Shown: one piece after another, positions 1 to 10,233 of the stretch
How positions within the stretch are numbered: position 1 is the stretch's first letter
Layout of the letters: every line of letters starts with the position of its first letter
NCBI RefSeq assembly: GCF_900299535.1
Contig: NZ_OMKE01000005.1
Coordinates: forward strand, 90,905-154,904
Origin: Aquimarina aquimarini
Lineage (GTDB): Bacteria; Bacteroidota; Bacteroidia; Flavobacteriales; Flavobacteriaceae
DNA: 64,000 bases
Direction of reading: 5' to 3'
Program-made: the position numbers and the translations under genes
Notes under the pieces: generated by a model
Database searches by the model: none
Told to the model about the DNA's origin: nothing
Seen by the model: only the letters and a program-made list of their open reading frames with translations

Positions 1-1067
1 ACGATATCAGAAGTCGCATTGGGTAATGCTATTTTTTTTATTGCTTCTGATAGCTTGATCTGTTTCTCTTCTGATGCCAGTATATCTGAAATTGTATGCT
101 GAAAATTGTCATCCAATTCTTTTTCTCTTAACATAACCGCTCCTTCTTGATCAACTATAGCTTGTGCATTTTTGGTTTGATGATCTTCTGCTACATTTGG
201 AGAAGGAATAAACAATGTTGGTTTTGCCACAATACACAATTCTGAAACAGAACTTGCTCCTGCTCTAGAGATAATAATATCTGCTGCTGCATATGCCAAA
301 TCCATAGTATCCAAAAACTGATGTACTTGTACATTTCTATTACTATCATACTGTTTGTACTCTGAATAGTACAACTTTCCACATTGCCAAATAACCTGTA
401 CTCCTTTCTTTGCAAAAAACTCTAATTCTTTTTCGATTAACTGATTAATCCTTCTTGCTCCTAGACTTCCTCCTAATACTACTATTGTTTTTTTCTTTGT
501 ATCAAGCTTATATTTTGCAATAGCTTCTTCTCTTTTTCCCTCTACACTCAACAGATCTTGCCTTACTGGGTTTCCTGTTTTTACTATTTTATCCTCAGGA
601 AAAAAACGATTCATACCATCATAGGCTACGCATATTTTATTAGCCCCTTTTGACAACCATTTATTTGTTATCCCTGGCAATGAATTTTGCTCTTGAATTA
701 CTGTTGGAATATTTTTTGTGCTTGCTACTTTCAATAATGGTCCACTTGCAAATCCTCCTGTTCCTATAACCACATCAGGCTGGATTTTTTTTATAATATT
801 TCTCGATTTCCAAAGACTACTTAATAGCTTTATCGGAAACAACAAATTGCTCAACGTTAATTTTCTTTGAATACCACTAATCCACAGTCCTATAATCTCA
901 TATCCCGCTTGTGGCACTTTTTGCATCTCCATACGATCCTCTGCCCCTACAAACAAAATAGAAGCCTCAGGATATCTGTTTTTTATCTCATTGGCAATAG
1001 CTATTGCAGGGTAGATATGCCCTCCTGTTCCTCCTCCTGATAATATGACTTTCAGATTTTTACTCAT
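1..1067 (-). CDS. murG: MurG, lipid II-forming GlcNAc transferase (3' end cut off by the window)
   Basis: Peripheral membrane glycosyltransferase (GT28 family) that adds GlcNAc from UDP-GlcNAc to lipid I, giving lipid II. Translating the reverse strand from the ATG at 1067 gives an unbroken frame to base 1, about 355 codons. It opens with [20 protein letters not shown], the glycine-rich acceptor loop of MurG, and later has [20 protein letters not shown] and the C-terminal donor-binding stretch [11 protein letters not shown]. The family is about 360 residues, so only a few C-terminal residues are missing. The ATG overlaps the ftsW stop codon (ATGA), which suggests translational coupling. murC, ftsQ, ftsA and ftsZ would be expected beyond the left edge. 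Identity is secure. Confidence 0.96.
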   Translation of the reverse strand, partial: MSKNLKVILSGGGTGGHIYPAIAIANEIKNRYPEASILFVGAEDRMEMQKVPQAGYEIIGLWISGIQRKLTLSNLLFPIKLLSSLWKSRNIIKKIQPDVVIGTGGFASGPLLKVASTKNIPTVIQEQNSLPGITNKWLSKGANKICVAYDGMNRFFPEDKIVKTGNPVRQDLLSVEGKREEAIAKYKLDTKKKTIVVLGGSLGARRINQLIEKELEFFAKKGVQVIWQCGKLYYSEYKQYDSNRNVQVHQFLDTMDLAYAAADIIISRAGASSVSELCIVAKPTLFIPSPNVAEDHQTKNAQAIVDQEGAVMLREKELDDNFQHTISDILASEEKQIKLSEAIKKIALPNATSDI

Positions 1068-2269
1068 AAAACTTCACTCAAAACTCCTAACGGATCTTCT
1101 TCTTTTTCTTTAATTTTTTCTTTTTCTGTATCTAGATTCCTTTCACTACTTACACTCAACACAATACCTATTGCTAGGCATGTCATCCAAATTGATGTAC
1201 CCCCACTACTTACAAGTGGCAATGTTTGCCCAGTAACTGGAAATAATTCTACTGCAACGGCCATATTTATCAATGCCTGAAAAACAATAGGTAATCCAAC
1301 ACCTACGACTAATAACTTACCAAATATATCTGTGCTTTTATGAGCCACAATTACCAATCGCAGTAACAATAAAATGTATAATAACATTAGAAAAACACCT
1401 CCAACAAAGCCCCATTCTTCAATAATAATAGCATAGATAAAATCTGATGATGATTGTGGTAAAAAATTTCTTTGTACACTTTTTCCAGGACCAGTACCAA
1501 TAACTCTCCCTCTTGCTATTGCAATTTTTGCTCGTTCGATTTGATAATCTTCCTGAGTATTTTTATCATCTGCAAAATTTTCTATCCTGCTTACCCATGT
1601 ATCTACTCTATTTGGAAAAACTCCTGGAAATGCTTTAGCAAATAACACAAAAAAGGTAAGCACCAATAGCCCTGTTCCTAACACTACTGCTATATACCGT
1701 ATGGGGTACCCCCCTAAAAACACCAATACTATAACCATCGAAAAGATGATAGCTGTTGTAGAGAAATTGGCTGGTAGGATTAACATTAATACTAAAAAAA
1801 CAGGTAACCAAAGTGGCACCAATGTTTCTTTAAAAGAAACTACTTTATCCTTAATTTTTGAAAGATATCTGGCCACATATGCCATCAAAACTACTGCCGC
1901 CAATGTAGATGTTTGAAAAGTAACTCCAACAAATGGTAGCCGAATCCATCTACTGGCATTTGCACCTCCTATGGTAGTATTCTGAGCCATTGTAACTAGC
2001 AACAATACTACGATAACAGGAATCATAATTATAGACAACCCTTTAAAATAGTGATATGGTATTTTATGCACTCCATACATAATCAAAAACCCCAAAACCA
2101 GATGCGCAAAATGCTTTATCAGAAAACCAAAAGTATCTCCATCTCCATATAGATACGCCAAATTACTACTAGCACTATAGACAGGAAGAAACGAAAACAA
2201 TGCCAACAAAGCCGCTACAGCCCAGATCGCCCTATCCCCTTTTATATTTGTTAGTATTTTCTTTGTCAT
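1064..2269 (-). CDS. ftsW: FtsW, SEDS-family septal peptidoglycan polymerase
   Basis: Polytopic inner membrane glycosyltransferase that polymerises lipid II at the septum together with its class B PBP partner (FtsI, encoded upstream in the same cluster). The 401-residue protein has about ten hydrophobic segments. The SEDS signatures are [20 protein letters not shown] and EEWGFVGG in the middle, and [10 protein letters not shown] near the C-terminus. The start is ATG at 2269. The stop overlaps the murG start by four bases. FtsW and RodA are similar, but the position between murD and murG identifies FtsW. A 64-base gap separates it from murD. Confidence 0.96.
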   Translation of the reverse strand: MTKKILTNIKGDRAIWAVAALLALFSFLPVYSASSNLAYLYGDGDTFGFLIKHFAHLVLGFLIMYGVHKIPYHYFKGLSIIMIPVIVVLLLVTMAQNTTIGGANASRWIRLPFVGVTFQTSTLAAVVLMAYVARYLSKIKDKVVSFKETLVPLWLPVFLVLMLILPANFSTTAIIFSMVIVLVFLGGYPIRYIAVVLGTGLLVLTFFVLFAKAFPGVFPNRVDTWVSRIENFADDKNTQEDYQIERAKIAIARGRVIGTGPGKSVQRNFLPQSSSDFIYAIIIEEWGFVGGVFLMLLYILLLLRLVIVAHKSTDIFGKLLVVGVGLPIVFQALINMAVAVELFPVTGQTLPLVSSGGTSIWMTCLAIGIVLSVSSERNLDTEKEKIKEKEEDPLGVLSEVL

Positions 2270-2333
2270 CTTTTATACTTTGTTCTTCACAATTAGACTG
2301 TTTATTTTCTATACAGATTTTATTATTACCCTA

Positions 2334-3689
2334 CTACAACTCTCTCACTGCTTCTTTAAACTGCCTTCCTCTTTCTTCATAGTTTTTAAACAAGTCAAAA
2401 CTTGCGCATGCAGGAGACAACAATACATTTTCATTTCGTTCTGCTATCTTATAGGCCATATTTACAGCTTCTTTCATAGATTGTGTTTCAACAATATTAT
2501 CTACACAATTACCAAATGCGTTAATTATTTTTGAATTATCTACTCCCAAGCAAATAATTGCTTTTACTTTTTCATTTACCAAAGAATATAGTTCTGTATA
2601 GTCATTTCCTTTATCTACCCCTCCTACAATCCAAACGGTTGCAGATTTCATAGCATCCAAAGCATAAAATGTTGCATTTACATTCGTTGCTTTTGAATCA
2701 TTAATGTATTGTACATTACTAATTTTTAATACATTTTCTAATCGATGTTCTACACCATGAAAATTTTCTAGACATTCTCTTATAGTCGTTTTTCTAATTT
2801 TCAACAATTGTGATACTGTGGCTGCCGCCATAGCATTTTTCACATTGTGACCTCCTTTTGCTGCTAATTTTGTTGTTGGCATCTTAATTATATTATTATC
2901 TATTGTTATTATTATGTTTTCTTCTTCTAAATATGCTCCGTTCTCTACCTTTTTGGTCAATGAGAAAGGTAATAACCTTGAACGAACAGGGTGTTTATCT
3001 AAATATTCTGTTATTACTGAATCATCGGCATCATAAATAAAATAATCCTCTTCTTTTTGATTCATTGCAATCCTGAATTTTGAGGCTATGTAATTCTCAA
3101 ATTCATATTCATACCGATCCAAATGATCTGGTGTAATATTAGTCAACACTGCAATATGAGGAGCAAAATCCTCTATACCATCTAACTGAAAACTACTTAG
3201 CTCTAAAACATATACTGGAGCATCCTTTTCTGCCACTTGTTTAGCAAAACTATCTCCGATATTTCCAGCCATATTGACCTCTAACTCTCCTTTTTCAAGT
3301 ATATAATGCGTAAGCATTGTAGTGGTTGTCTTGCCATTACTTCCTGTAATCCCTACAATTTGTGCTGTTGTATATGCTGATGCAAATTCTATTTCTGACA
3401 CAACCTTAACCCCAGCTTTTTTCAACTTTTCTACTAGTGCTATTTTATCTGGAATCCCAGGGCTCTTCATTACAACATCTGCATTCAGAATCTTAGCTTC
3501 TGTATGTTGCTCTTCTTCCCACTGGATATCAAAATTTCTAAGAACATCTTTATACTGATCTGTTATTACTCCCTTATCAGAAACAAAAACTTCAAACCCT
3601 TCTTTTTTTCCTAGGATGGCAGTTCCTACACCACTTTCTCCTGCTCCCAGCACAACGAGTCGTTTTCTTATTTTTGACTTACTGTTCAC
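2334..3689 (-). CDS. murD: MurD, UDP-MurNAc-L-Ala:D-Glu ligase
   Basis: Cytoplasmic ATP-dependent ligase that adds D-glutamate to UDP-MurNAc-L-alanine. The 451 residues start with a Rossmann-like N-terminal segment (LVVLGAGESGVG, about 11-22), then the ATP loop GITGSNGKTT (about 113-122), the Mur ligase centre (LTNITPDHLDRY) and the C-terminal domain (NDSKATNVNAT). The start codon is GTG at 3689. No ATG lies close by, and the distance from the start to the Rossmann strand fits the family. Only four bases (GGAC) separate it from the mraY stop, so translation is probably coupled. Confidence 0.96.
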   Translation of the reverse strand: MNSKSKIRKRLVVLGAGESGVGTAILGKKEGFEVFVSDKGVITDQYKDVLRNFDIQWEEEQHTEAKILNADVVMKSPGIPDKIALVEKLKKAGVKVVSEIEFASAYTTAQIVGITGSNGKTTTTMLTHYILEKGELEVNMAGNIGDSFAKQVAEKDAPVYVLELSSFQLDGIEDFAPHIAVLTNITPDHLDRYEYEFENYIASKFRIAMNQKEEDYFIYDADDSVITEYLDKHPVRSRLLPFSLTKKVENGAYLEEENIIITIDNNIIKMPTTKLAAKGGHNVKNAMAAATVSQLLKIRKTTIRECLENFHGVEHRLENVLKISNVQYINDSKATNVNATFYALDAMKSATVWIVGGVDKGNDYTELYSLVNEKVKAIICLGVDNSKIINAFGNCVDNIVETQSMKEAVNMAYKIAERNENVLLSPACASFDLFKNYEERGRQFKEAVREL

Positions 3690-3693
3690 GTCC

Positions 3694-4926
3694 TTATCTC
3701 ACTTTAAGTGTTACAACTGTGATAATTGCCAGCAAAATTCCTATAATCCAAAATCTTGAAACAATCTTACTCTCATGTATCCCTTTTTTCTGATAATGAT
3801 GATGCAAAGGAGACATTAAAAACACTCTTCGTCCTTCTCCATGTTTTCTTTTGGTGTACTTAAACCAACTTACCTGAATCATTACAGATAAGGTTTCTAT
3901 AAAAAAGATCCCACAAAGGATTGGAATCAAAAACTCTTTACGTATTGCAATTGATATCACCGCTATTATTCCTCCAATGGTAAGACTACCTGTGTCTCCC
4001 ATAAACACTTGCGCTGGATATGTATTGTACCACAAAAACCCAACTAATGCTCCTGCAAAAGCTGTTATATATATTACAATCTCTCCTGAGTTAGGGATAT
4101 ACATTATATTGAGATAGTCTGAAAAAATGATATTACCAGATATCCATGCAAACAAGGCCAATGTGAGTACTATTATTGCAGATGAACCAGCAGCAAGCCC
4201 ATCAATTCCATCAGTAAGATTGGCTCCATTTGACACTGCAGTAACGATAAATATTACAATTGGAATAAAAATTAACCAAGTATATTTCACCATCTCAGGG
4301 CTAATCCATGTGATTAAATCTGAGTAATCAAATTCATTATTTTTAAAAAACGGTAATGTGGTTTTTGTCGATTTTGTCGCTGGGTTAAAATCAGACACCT
4401 CTTCTCCTACAGTTGCTATTTTACTAGTTTCTGATTGCGCTTTTTCTTCTTTAATAGTGATATCTCCATGAAAATACATGGTACACCCTACTATGAGCCC
4501 TAACCCTACTTGTCCTATGATCTTGAATCGCCCAGCTAAGCCTTCCTTATCTTTTCGTTTTATTTTTAAATAATCATCTGTAAATCCAATAATCCCCATC
4601 CATAAAGTTGTAACAACCAGTAGAATTACATATATATTATCGAGTCTTGCAAATAACAATACTGGTACAAGGGTCGCCAGAATAATAATCACTCCTCCCA
4701 TGGTTGGTGTACCTGCTTTTTCTGCCTGACCATCTAAACCAAGCTCTCGAATACTTTCTCCCATTTGCTTCTTTCTAAGAAAGTTTATAATTCGTTTACC
4801 ATAAATTGTAGAGATCAACAATGATACTATAATAGCCATTGCCGCTCTAAAGGTGATAAACTGAAAAAGCGTTGCTCCGGGAAACTGATATTCGCTTTCT
4901 AAATATTCAAATAGATAATATAACAT
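3694..4926 (-). CDS. mraY: MraY, phospho-MurNAc-pentapeptide translocase
   Basis: Integral membrane enzyme that transfers phospho-MurNAc-pentapeptide to undecaprenyl phosphate, making lipid I. Signatures in the 410-residue protein are [17 protein letters not shown], the catalytic region [22 protein letters not shown] and the C-terminal HHHYQKKG loop. Compared with proteobacterial MraY (about 360 residues) it has an extra hydrophilic stretch around residues 155-215, after the DDYLK helix; from my memory of the family, long versions of this loop occur in other Bacteroidota. The start is ATG at 4926, 48 bases after the murE stop. Confidence 0.96.
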   Translation of the reverse strand: MLYYLFEYLESEYQFPGATLFQFITFRAAMAIIVSLLISTIYGKRIINFLRKKQMGESIRELGLDGQAEKAGTPTMGGVIIILATLVPVLLFARLDNIYVILLVVTTLWMGIIGFTDDYLKIKRKDKEGLAGRFKIIGQVGLGLIVGCTMYFHGDITIKEEKAQSETSKIATVGEEVSDFNPATKSTKTTLPFFKNNEFDYSDLITWISPEMVKYTWLIFIPIVIFIVTAVSNGANLTDGIDGLAAGSSAIIVLTLALFAWISGNIIFSDYLNIMYIPNSGEIVIYITAFAGALVGFLWYNTYPAQVFMGDTGSLTIGGIIAVISIAIRKEFLIPILCGIFFIETLSVMIQVSWFKYTKRKHGEGRRVFLMSPLHHHYQKKGIHESKIVSRFWIIGILLAIITVVTLKVR

Positions 4927-4974
4927 ATGGGGTTGTTACCTTTTGTACTTTGTTTTCTTTGAGTACAGAAGGGT

Positions 4975-6438
4975 TTATTTATTTATTTTTTTTAATTCTT
5001 TCCCAACGATTTCAAAATCATCAAAATCATTTCGTTCGCCATTAATCTCTTGATAGGTTTCATGACCCTTTCCTGCTATGAGAATAATATCATCTTTCTG
5101 TGCTAACTGACAAGCTGTTTTTATTGCTTGCTTTCTATTTGTAATTGATAATGTTTTTTTATAATCCTGTGGTTCTACTCCTTTTTCTATCTCTTCTATA
5201 ATTTGGTCAGGATTTTCTGTTCTAGGATTATCACTTGTAAAAATCACCTTATTACTAAGTTTTGCTGCAATATTACCCATCACAGGTCGTTTTGACTTAT
5301 CTCTATCCCCGCCACAACCAACTACAGTAATCAATGTTTCGTTATTTGTTCTAATATCATTGATTGTTTCTAATACATTTTTTAAGGCATCTGGTGTATG
5401 TGCATAATCAACTATTGCCGTGATTTTTTCGTCAGAAATCAAATACTGAAATCTACCACTCACACTTTGCAAGTCACTCAATAGCTGTAATGTTTCTAAA
5501 GTTTCTAATCCTAGTAATTCTGCAGTGCCGAAAATTGCTAACAAATTGTACGCATTAAAGCTTCCTATCAATTTTGTCCAGACTTCTTGATCATTCAACT
5601 TGAGCAACAACCCCTGGATACTGTTTTCTATAATCTGACCTCTATAATCTGCATATGATTTTAAGGCATAGCTATACTTTTTTGCTTTGGTATTTTGAAG
5701 CATAAACTCCCCATTCTTATCATCTTTATTTACTATTGCAAATGCTTTTGAAGGTAAACTATCAAAGAATTTCTTTTTTACATCTCTATATTCTTTGAAA
5801 GTTTTATGATAATCAAGATGATCATGAGAGAGATTGGTAAAAATTCCTCCTACAAACTCCAATCCTTCTGTACGCTTTTGATCTATACCATGTGAACTTA
5901 CCTCCATAAAACAATATTCTACTCCTACAGCATTCATCTCCTTGAGGTAATAATTAATTGTCAAAGAATCAGGAGTTGTATGAGTAGTAGCATACTCTTG
6001 AGAATCCACCAAAATTTTTACAGTAGATAATAAACCTACTTTAAAACCTGCTTTTTTAAATAATTGATACAACAATGTTGCTATAGTGGTCTTACCATTG
6101 GTTCCTGTAACTCCAATTAGTTTAAGATTTCCAGAAGGAGAACCGTAGTAATTGGAAGCCATCATTGCTAATGCTGATTGAGTGTCTCCTACTTCTACAT
6201 ATGTCACTCCTTCTACAATAGTATTTGGTTTTTTCTCACACACCACTGCTAGTGCTCCTTGATCAATTGCTTTTTCTATAAAATCATGCCCATCAGAAAC
6301 AGCTCCTCTGATAGCCACAAATACATCATCTTGTTCTACTCTTCTAGAGTCAAACTCAATTTTATTAACCCCAATTATAGTGTTTCCCACTACGGCATTA
6401 ATAGCTACCTTATATAGTATATCTTTTAATTCTGTCAC
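4975..6438 (-). CDS. murE: MurE, UDP-MurNAc-tripeptide ligase (probably meso-diaminopimelate-adding)
   Basis: Adds the third residue of the stem peptide. The 487-residue protein has the N-terminal UDP-binding domain, the ATP loop GVTGTNGKTT (109-118), the central THTTPDS and SHDHLDYH motifs, and DNPRTENP near residue 407. DNPR at this place is the motif of meso-diaminopimelate-adding MurE enzymes, so an A1-gamma type peptidoglycan is inferred. The start is GTG at 6438. It overlaps the ftsI stop by four bases (GTGA). Confidence 0.95.
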   Translation of the reverse strand: MTELKDILYKVAINAVVGNTIIGVNKIEFDSRRVEQDDVFVAIRGAVSDGHDFIEKAIDQGALAVVCEKKPNTIVEGVTYVEVGDTQSALAMMASNYYGSPSGNLKLIGVTGTNGKTTIATLLYQLFKKAGFKVGLLSTVKILVDSQEYATTHTTPDSLTINYYLKEMNAVGVEYCFMEVSSHGIDQKRTEGLEFVGGIFTNLSHDHLDYHKTFKEYRDVKKKFFDSLPSKAFAIVNKDDKNGEFMLQNTKAKKYSYALKSYADYRGQIIENSIQGLLLKLNDQEVWTKLIGSFNAYNLLAIFGTAELLGLETLETLQLLSDLQSVSGRFQYLISDEKITAIVDYAHTPDALKNVLETINDIRTNNETLITVVGCGGDRDKSKRPVMGNIAAKLSNKVIFTSDNPRTENPDQIIEEIEKGVEPQDYKKTLSITNRKQAIKTACQLAQKDDIILIAGKGHETYQEINGERNDFDDFEIVGKELKKINK

Positions 6439-8429
6439 GATAATTCTAATCTCACTGTTTGGTTTATCTTCACTTTGGTTCCAGGCTTTATGGATTGGTT
6501 TTTCACTTTTCCAACTCCTTCTAATTTTACTCTTAACCCCATGTTTTCTAAAAGGGCAACTACATCCATTGCAGGCATTCCTTTTACATTGGGCATTATA
6601 GTTTTATATTTTTGAGCATTTTGATAATATTTATCATAACTATTTACCACTGCATTACTTTCTACTACTGCATATGACACTTCATCTATAACAGGTATAT
6701 CATTATATATCTTTGTTGCTATCGTCTTAAAAACTGGAGCAGCAACTTCACTACCGTAATATCCTTTTTTCTTATTAGGACGGTGAATAACTACTATACA
6801 TGAATAGATAGGCTTATCTACAGGAAAATATCCTGCAAAAGAGGATATGTATTCTCGTTCTTTATCTTTTCCATAATTCCCCCAGCATGTTCCTGTTTTT
6901 CCTGCTATTCCAAAATTATCTGTACGAATATTATCTGCGGTTCCTCTTTTTACAACATTCTTCATCATCTCTTGCGCTATTTTTGCTGTTTCTTTAGAGC
7001 ATATTGTCGGATTAAGTATTTCTTTATCAAATCTTTCTCTGGTCTTATCCCAGGTTTTTACCTCCTTGATAAATCTTGGTTTAACCATCTCTCCATCATT
7101 TGCTATTGCATTATAGAATGCTAATGTTTGCAATGGTGTTATTGCTACTCCATATCCATGTGCCATCCAAGGCAATGTCGTACCGTACCAATCATCGTCT
7201 CCTGGATATGGAATTTTTGGCTTACCTTCTCCTTTTATAGCTAATCCTAGTGTTTCCCCTAGTCCCATATTAATCAATCGATCTACAAACTTTCTAGGAT
7301 TGTTTTTATAGTTTTGATCAATAATTTTAGCAAAAGCAGTATTTGAAGACAACTCAAACGCTTTGGCCATAGATATCTTACCATACCCTCCCCATTTTGA
7401 ATCTCTTACTGTTCTATCATAAAATTTCACTTTCCCATCTTCTGTATCTACGACATGACTAGAATCTATCACTTTATCTTCTAGAGCAGCTACTATAGTC
7501 ATCAGCTTAAATGTAGATCCAGGCTCATGAGATTCTCCTACAGCATAATTTAATTTTTCATAATACCTTCCTGTTTTTGTTCTACCCAAATTAGAGATTG
7601 CTTTTATCTCTCCTGTTTTGGTCTCCATAACAACTACAGTTCCATGCTCTGCCTCAAATTTTTCTAATTGAGCCAATAATTCATGATGTGCTATATCTTG
7701 AATATTCACATCTATGGTAGAAACCACATCAAAACCATCTTGTGGTTCTACTTCATTAGCATCTCCTATAGGTTTCCATTGATTTTTTGCTATTTTTTGT
7801 TTCTTTCGCTTTCCTTCTTTACCTCTCAAAAATGGGCCATAAGCTCCTTCTAAACCTACTCTGGTATAATACCCTTGCTCATCCCTTCTTTCATACCCAA
7901 CTGTACGCTCTGCTATCTTACCTATAGGATGCTCCCTTACAGTACGTTGCTCCACAATTAACCCTCCTCGATTTGCTCCAAACTCAAATAATGGAAACTT
8001 CTTAACTCTCATATACTGAGAGTATCCTAAATTTCTTCGCAATAAGAGGTATCTATTTTTATTGGATCTAGCTGTTCTTATTATTTTATCATAATAAGAC
8101 ACTGATTTCCCAAACTCTTTAGACAAAGCTTCACACAACGGTTTTATATGTGCTCTAAAATCTTTTTCATTTACTGCAAGTGCATCAAATCGTATATCAT
8201 ATTTAGGAACAGAAGTTGCTAGCAAATTACCTTTACTATCATAGAGGTTTCCGCGATTTGCAGGAATATCAAAAGTTTTAAAAACTCGTTCTTGGCCTTT
8301 TTGGCGATACATATCTCCTTCTACAAACTGTATATTCACTAATTTCACCAATACTGCTATTGCAAAAACGAACATACATGCTGCTATAAAGTACAACCGA
8401 TTTAATATGTTTTTTTCTTTTACTGCCAA
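6435..8429 (-). CDS. ftsI: FtsI-type class B penicillin-binding protein with one PASTA domain
   Basis: Septal transpeptidase that crosslinks peptidoglycan, partner of FtsW. The 664 residues contain a short cytoplasmic tail, a membrane anchor (about 12-32), the PBP dimerisation domain, and the transpeptidase domain with the active-site serine in EPGSTFKLM (near 306), the SSN motif in ELSSNTAF and the KTGT box in AGKTGTCWG. A single PASTA domain ends the protein (from about residue 610). The start is TTG at 8429: it gives the expected family N-terminus and no ATG lies before the membrane anchor. Four bases (ACTG) follow the ftsL-like stop. Confidence 0.94.
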   Translation of the reverse strand: MAVKEKNILNRLYFIAACMFVFAIAVLVKLVNIQFVEGDMYRQKGQERVFKTFDIPANRGNLYDSKGNLLATSVPKYDIRFDALAVNEKDFRAHIKPLCEALSKEFGKSVSYYDKIIRTARSNKNRYLLLRRNLGYSQYMRVKKFPLFEFGANRGGLIVEQRTVREHPIGKIAERTVGYERRDEQGYYTRVGLEGAYGPFLRGKEGKRKKQKIAKNQWKPIGDANEVEPQDGFDVVSTIDVNIQDIAHHELLAQLEKFEAEHGTVVVMETKTGEIKAISNLGRTKTGRYYEKLNYAVGESHEPGSTFKLMTIVAALEDKVIDSSHVVDTEDGKVKFYDRTVRDSKWGGYGKISMAKAFELSSNTAFAKIIDQNYKNNPRKFVDRLINMGLGETLGLAIKGEGKPKIPYPGDDDWYGTTLPWMAHGYGVAITPLQTLAFYNAIANDGEMVKPRFIKEVKTWDKTRERFDKEILNPTICSKETAKIAQEMMKNVVKRGTADNIRTDNFGIAGKTGTCWGNYGKDKEREYISSFAGYFPVDKPIYSCIVVIHRPNKKKGYYGSEVAAPVFKTIATKIYNDIPVIDEVSYAVVESNAVVNSYDKYYQNAQKYKTIMPNVKGMPAMDVVALLENMGLRVKLEGVGKVKNQSIKPGTKVKINQTVRLELS

Positions 8430-8433
8430 CAGT

Positions 8434-8745
8434 TTAATTTTTTACTATTATTTTTCTAGGTGGCCTTTCTGGGCGCTTTAATCCTTTTTGCATCATTTTT
8501 TTTACTATAGACGATTCCATCTTCAATCTCATCAACTCTGTTTTTCCATCTACAAAATGCGTCCTTAACTCTCTTACTTCATTATTTAATTTTGCAATCT
8601 CATGCACTTTGCTCTCTGCATTATGAGAACTTGCAATCATTATTATTGCTAAAAAGGAAAGAAACAACAACATCCTCCAATTTTTCATAGCATCATCTGC
8701 TATAAGAAACTTACCTTTTAATATGTCGTATATCGTCTGTTTCAA
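8434..8745 (-). CDS. FtsL-like cell division protein
   Basis: 103-residue bitopic membrane protein at the position of ftsL in the dcw cluster, between rsmH and ftsI. It has a cytoplasmic N-terminus, one transmembrane helix (about 25-41, LLFLSFLAIIMIA) and a periplasmic coiled-coil-like stretch (about 45-85) with a basic, proline-containing tail. That is the expected architecture of FtsL, which links FtsB/FtsQ with FtsWI, though sequence similarity to proteobacterial FtsL is too low to rely on. The start is TTG at 8745, overlapping the rsmH stop (TTGA). The next possible start, ATG at residue 20, would leave only a few residues before the membrane helix. Confidence 0.82.
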   Translation of the reverse strand: MKQTIYDILKGKFLIADDAMKNWRMLLFLSFLAIIMIASSHNAESKVHEIAKLNNEVRELRTHFVDGKTELMRLKMESSIVKKMMQKGLKRPERPPRKIIVKN

Positions 8746-9638
8746 ATCTTTTCTGCTATTCTAAGTTTTGCACTTCGCGCTCTATTGTTTTCTTTAATCT
8801 CGTCTTCATCAGGAACAATTAACCCTCCTACTTTTTTAAACGGAACTGTCATATTACCATACAAATCTTTTTCAGGCTCTCCTTCAAACATCCCGTTACG
8901 TATAAATCGCTTGACTAATCTATCTTCTAATGAATGATAGGATATCAAACTGATTCTTCCTCCAGGGTTTAGCAATCCTGTTGTTTGCTGCAAAAATTCC
9001 TTAAGCACTTCTATTTCCTGGTTTACTTCTATCCGGATTGCTTGATATATCTGAGCCATCACTTTATGCTCCCTGTGCTTTGGTAAAAAAGGATTTAATA
9101 TCTCTTTTAATTCTGCGCTTGTTTTTACATCTTGATCTTTTCTAGCACCAACTATAGCTCTTGCTAACTTGGGGGCATTACGTAATTCTCCGTATTGCAA
9201 AAACATTCTTCTTAGATCCAGCTCTTCATACTCATTAATTATATGGTAAGCAGATATTTTCCCGCTTTGATTCATCCTCATATCTAAATCTGCCTCAAAT
9301 CGTGTAGAAAAACCTCTTTCTGCTACATCAAATTGATGTGAAGAAACACCAAAATCACCAAGGATCCCATCTACTTTTCTTATTCCGTGAAACCTGAGAA
9401 ATCGTTTAATGAACCTAAAATTCTCATTAATCAATGTAAACCTCTCATCATCGATTGTATTACCTAAAGCATCTTGATCTTGATCAAAAGCATACAATTT
9501 ACCTTCTGCTCCTAATCGTTTCAAAATTTCTTTAGAATGGCCACCGCCGCCAAATGTGACATCTACATATATCCCATTTGGCTCGACAGCCAACCCATCT
9601 ACTGTTTTTTTAAGTAATACCGGATTATGATACTCCAT
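8742..9638 (-). CDS. rsmH: RsmH (MraW), 16S rRNA C1402 N4-methyltransferase
   Basis: SAM-dependent methyltransferase that acts on cytosine 1402 of 16S rRNA; the gene lies in the dcw cluster of most bacteria. The 298-residue protein begins MEYHNPVLL, has the SAM-binding loop DVTFGGGGHS (26-35), DQDQDAL, LGDFGVSSHQ, the MRMNQSG motif and the late ISYHSLEDRLVK motif, all typical of the family. The start is ATG at 9638, 57 bases downstream of mraZ. The stop overlaps the TTG of the ftsL-like gene. Confidence 0.96.
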   Translation of the reverse strand: MEYHNPVLLKKTVDGLAVEPNGIYVDVTFGGGGHSKEILKRLGAEGKLYAFDQDQDALGNTIDDERFTLINENFRFIKRFLRFHGIRKVDGILGDFGVSSHQFDVAERGFSTRFEADLDMRMNQSGKISAYHIINEYEELDLRRMFLQYGELRNAPKLARAIVGARKDQDVKTSAELKEILNPFLPKHREHKVMAQIYQAIRIEVNQEIEVLKEFLQQTTGLLNPGGRISLISYHSLEDRLVKRFIRNGMFEGEPEKDLYGNMTVPFKKVGGLIVPDEDEIKENNRARSAKLRIAEKI

Positions 9639-9695
9639 CTGTTTCTTTTCTGTTATTTGAATAGTTAAATCAAATTGCGACTCTTGCTTACCTAA

Positions 9696-10163
9696 TTAAT
9701 CTAGGCTTATCTCATCATCAAACCCCATTACCTCTTCTGCCAGGTCTGCAAAATCAACAGCAGCATCCTCTATTGCTTTCTCGTATTGATCCTTATCCCA
9801 CACTTCAATTATATTGACCGCTGATGACAACACTATGTCTTTAGTAATTCCTGCAAAACCAATTAAATCTTTTGGAATTAAAAGACGGCCAGCAGTATCT
9901 ACTTCTACTACCTTTACTCCAGCTGTGAATTTTCGGATAAAATCATTGTTTTTCTTTTTAAAGCGATTGAGTTTGTTCATTTTTTGCATCAAAAGATTCC
10001 ATTCTGCCATTGGATACAACTCCAAACACGACTGAAAAACAGCTCTTTTTAACACAAATCCATCTTGCAACACAGACGAAAGCTGCTTCTTAAAAGCTGC
10101 AGGCATCATCAGACGTCCCTTTGCGTCTGCCTTACATTCGTATGTACCGATTAGATTTACCAC
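9696..10163 (-). CDS. mraZ: MraZ, transcriptional regulator of the dcw cluster
   Basis: First gene of the cluster. In E. coli, MraZ is a DNA-binding repressor of its own operon and forms ring-shaped oligomers. The 155-residue protein has two SpoVT/AbrB-like half domains, with DAKGRLMMPAAFKK near residues 13-26 and DTAGRLLIPKDL near residues 89-100. The start is GTG at 10163. An in-frame TAG lies four codons upstream with no other start between, so this start is well defined. The GTG lies inside a GTGGTAA sequence that also occurs three times upstream of the promoter (see the operator entry), which supports autoregulation. Confidence 0.95.
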   Translation of the reverse strand: MVNLIGTYECKADAKGRLMMPAAFKKQLSSVLQDGFVLKRAVFQSCLELYPMAEWNLLMQKMNKLNRFKKKNNDFIRKFTAGVKVVEVDTAGRLLIPKDLIGFAGITKDIVLSSAVNIIEVWDKDQYEKAIEDAAVDFADLAEEVMGFDDEISLD

Positions 10164-10189
10164 TTTATTTCCCTAAACGTTTAATAATT

Positions 10190-10197
10190 CAAATATA
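10190..10197 (-). promoter_or_regulatory. Putative -7 element of the mraZ promoter
   Basis: The minus strand reads TATATTTG, a full match to the Bacteroidota -7 consensus TAnnTTTG. Transcription would start near 10184, giving a leader of about 20 bases before the GTG at 10163. No good -33 TTG sits at the usual 17-21 base distance; the MraZ-type repeats occupy that region. Confidence 0.65.
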
Positions 10198-10206
10198 TTG
10201 AAAAAA

Positions 10207-10233
10207 TTACCACTTTTTACCACAATTTACCAC
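10207..10233 (-). promoter_or_regulatory. Three phased direct repeats in front of mraZ, probable MraZ operator
   Basis: Read on the minus strand, GTGGTAA occurs at 10233-10227, 10223-10217 and 10213-10207, exactly ten bases apart. A fourth identical copy, 10163-10157, includes the GTG start codon and is fifty bases from the nearest upstream copy, keeping the ten-base phase. Known MraZ proteins bind direct repeats with about ten-base spacing (TGGGN units in E. coli, AAAGTG-type units in mollicutes). The three boxes lie just upstream of the TATATTTG element, over the expected -33 region, so repression by blocking RNA polymerase is the natural inference. Confidence 0.8.

Noticed and set aside
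191..415. A 74-residue frame on the minus strand within murG
   Set aside because: It is in another frame than the intact MurG reading, so it is a shadow.
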